DNA of 6,413 nt. It comes from Candidatus Rokuibacteriota bacterium. Lineage in GTDB: Bacteria; Methylomirabilota; Methylomirabilia; Rokubacteriales; JACPHL01. The position numbers and the translations under genes are program-made. Position 1 is the first letter of the stretch, and each line of letters begins with the position of its first letter. The notes beneath the pieces are model-generated. The model had not been told where the DNA came from, ran no database searches, and saw only the letters and a list, made by a program, of their open reading frames with translations. The stretch lies in contig JACPHL010000289.1 in assembly GCA_016188625.1 (NCBI GenBank), positions 1 to 6,413 on the forward strand, in the 5' to 3' direction. Below, piece after piece: positions 5,454 through 6,413 of the stretch.

Positions 5454-6413
5454 CCGACGCCCCGGTCATGGTCGGCCCCGAGGCGCTCCGGGGCTTCATC
5501 GTCGCCGTCTTCGACCGCCTCGGGTTGCCCCCGGGGATCGCCGAGCTGACCGCCGACCTCATGGTCCGAACCGACCTCCGGGGGGTGGACTCCCACGGGG
5601 TCGGGATGCTCCCCAAGTACGTGGAGTGGATCCGGGCGGGGTACATCGTCCCCGCGGCCGAGCCCAAGGTGGTCCGGGACGAGGGGCCCACGGCGCTGGT
5701 GGACGGCCAGCAGGCGATGGGGCACTACACCGCCACCGGGGCCATGGAGCTGGCGATCGCCAAGGCGCGGGTCCACGGGGTGGGGTTCGTGGCCGTGCGG
5801 AACTCGAACCACTTCGGGGCCTGCGCCTCGTACTCCATGAAGGCGCTCGCCCACGACATGATCGGCCTGGCCCTGACCAACTCCCCCTTCCCCGCCATGG
5901 CCCCCACCTTCGGCCGGAAGGCCATGCTCGCGACCAACCCCCTCTCCCTCGCCGCCCCGGCGGGGCAGGAGCCGCCCTTCGTCCTCGACATGGCGACCAC
6001 CACCGTGGCGATCGGGCAGCTCCACCAGGCCAGCCGCTGGGGGCGGCCGATCCCGGAGGGGTGGGCCCTGGACCCCTCGGGCCGCCCCACCACCGACCCC
6101 GCGGTCGCCCTCGCGAGCCGGCTTCTCACCCCCCTGGGCGGCAGCCGCGAGCTGGGCGGGCACAAGGGGTACGGCCTCGGCCTCCTGGTGGATATCCTCT
6201 CGGGGGTCCTCTCAGGCGCGGTCCACGGCGACCTCTTCTTCCGGAGCGAGCCCCAGGGCCGCCGGACGAACGTCGGGCACTTCTTCGGGGCGCTCGAGAT
6301 CGCCCGCTCCCGCCCCGGCGAGGAGTTCAAGGCGGCGATGGACGATCTCCTCGGCGCCCTCAAGGCCGCGGCGAAGGCCGAAGGCCAGGAGCGGATCTAC
6401 GTGGCGGGGGAGC
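5450..6413 (+). CDS. Ldh2-family malate/L-lactate-type dehydrogenase (3' truncated by window)
   Basis: NAD(P)-dependent 2-hydroxyacid (or ureidoglycolate, sulfolactate, diketogulonate) dehydrogenase of the Ldh2/YiaK/AllD/ComC family, unrelated to classical LDH/MDH. 321 codons are present with no stop; family members are usually about 335-360 aa, so only the C-terminal end is missing. Motifs: DLRGVDSHGV (42-51, His49), SNHFG (119-123, His121), NPLSLAAPA (163-171), VLDMATT (178-184), IPEGWALD (201-208), GHKGYGL (237-243) and GHFFGAL (276-282). The two histidines match family active-site positions. The substrate cannot be decided. The start is ATGA overlap with npdG, with a second ATG at codon 7. 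Strict coupling to an F420 gene suggests a shared pathway, but this family is common in soil bacteria and may be a passenger. Confidence 0.9.
   Translation, partial: MTDAPVMVGPEALRGFIVAVFDRLGLPPGIAELTADLMVRTDLRGVDSHGVGMLPKYVEWIRAGYIVPAAEPKVVRDEGPTALVDGQQAMGHYTATGAMELAIAKARVHGVGFVAVRNSNHFGACASYSMKALAHDMIGLALTNSPFPAMAPTFGRKAMLATNPLSLAAPAGQEPPFVLDMATTTVAIGQLHQASRWGRPIPEGWALDPSGRPTTDPAVALASRLLTPLGGSRELGGHKGYGLGLLVDILSGVLSGAVHGDLFFRSEPQGRRTNVGHFFGALEIARSRPGEEFKAAMDDLLGALKAAAKAEGQERIYVAGE

Noticed and set aside
5393-6163. Minus-strand open frame of 256 codons opposite npdG and the Ldh2 gene
   Set aside because: Antisense shadow of a clear Ldh2-family gene; composition is dominated by Gly, Asp, His and Pro with no recognisable fold.
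1-6413. CRISPR array, tRNA, rRNA or insertion sequence
   Set aside because: No regularly spaced direct repeats, no tRNA cloverleaf or rRNA-like stretch, and no transposase seen on either strand.

Overview
The window is a very GC-rich, densely packed, single-strand (+) stretch of bacterial DNA carrying most of a coenzyme F420 biosynthesis cluster. In order it holds: the 3' tail of an unidentified upstream gene; cofH (FO synthase radical SAM subunit); a 252-base intergenic region full of inverted repeats; a small HU-family nucleoid protein gene; a GNAT-like gene; cofD (FO:phospho-acyl transferase); a fused cofC-cofE gene (guanylyltransferase plus F420-0:glutamate ligase); npdG (F420H2:NADP+ oxidoreductase); and an Ldh2-family 2-hydroxyacid dehydrogenase that runs off the right edge.

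From HU onward the genes probably form one transcription unit. HU and the GNAT-like gene are 5 nt apart. GNAT/cofD, cofD/cofCE and npdG/ldh overlap by 4 nt (GTGA, ATGA, ATGA), and cofCE and npdG are 12 nt apart. Only cofH and HU have strong Shine-Dalgarno sequences, so the genes after HU probably depend on translational coupling. cofH overlaps its upstream neighbour and belongs to a separate leftward unit, split from the rest by the intergenic region.

Pathway: CofH, with CofG (not in the window; possibly just upstream), makes the deazaflavin FO. The CofC half of the fusion activates a phosphorylated three-carbon acid (2-phospho-L-lactate, phosphoenolpyruvate or 3-phosphoglycerate, depending on lineage) with GTP. 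CofD transfers it to FO to give (dehydro-)F420-0, and the CofE half adds glutamates. NpdG then exchanges hydride between NADPH and F420. The roles of HU, the GNAT-like protein and the Ldh2 dehydrogenase in this unit are unknown.

Organism: gene architecture argues against an actinobacterium, because cofH is not fused to cofG (FbiC) and CofE is fused to CofC rather than to the nitroreductase domain of FbiB. The GC content, the separate CofH, the GC-rich intergenic hairpins and the short HU would fit an uncultured soil or sediment lineage such as Rokubacteria/Methylomirabilota. That placement is an inference held with low confidence.

The points most worth checking are the CofC-CofE fusion, HU at the head of an F420 operon, a 67-base interrupted inverted repeat before HU, the GNAT-like gene coupled to cofD, and the Ldh2 gene coupled to npdG.
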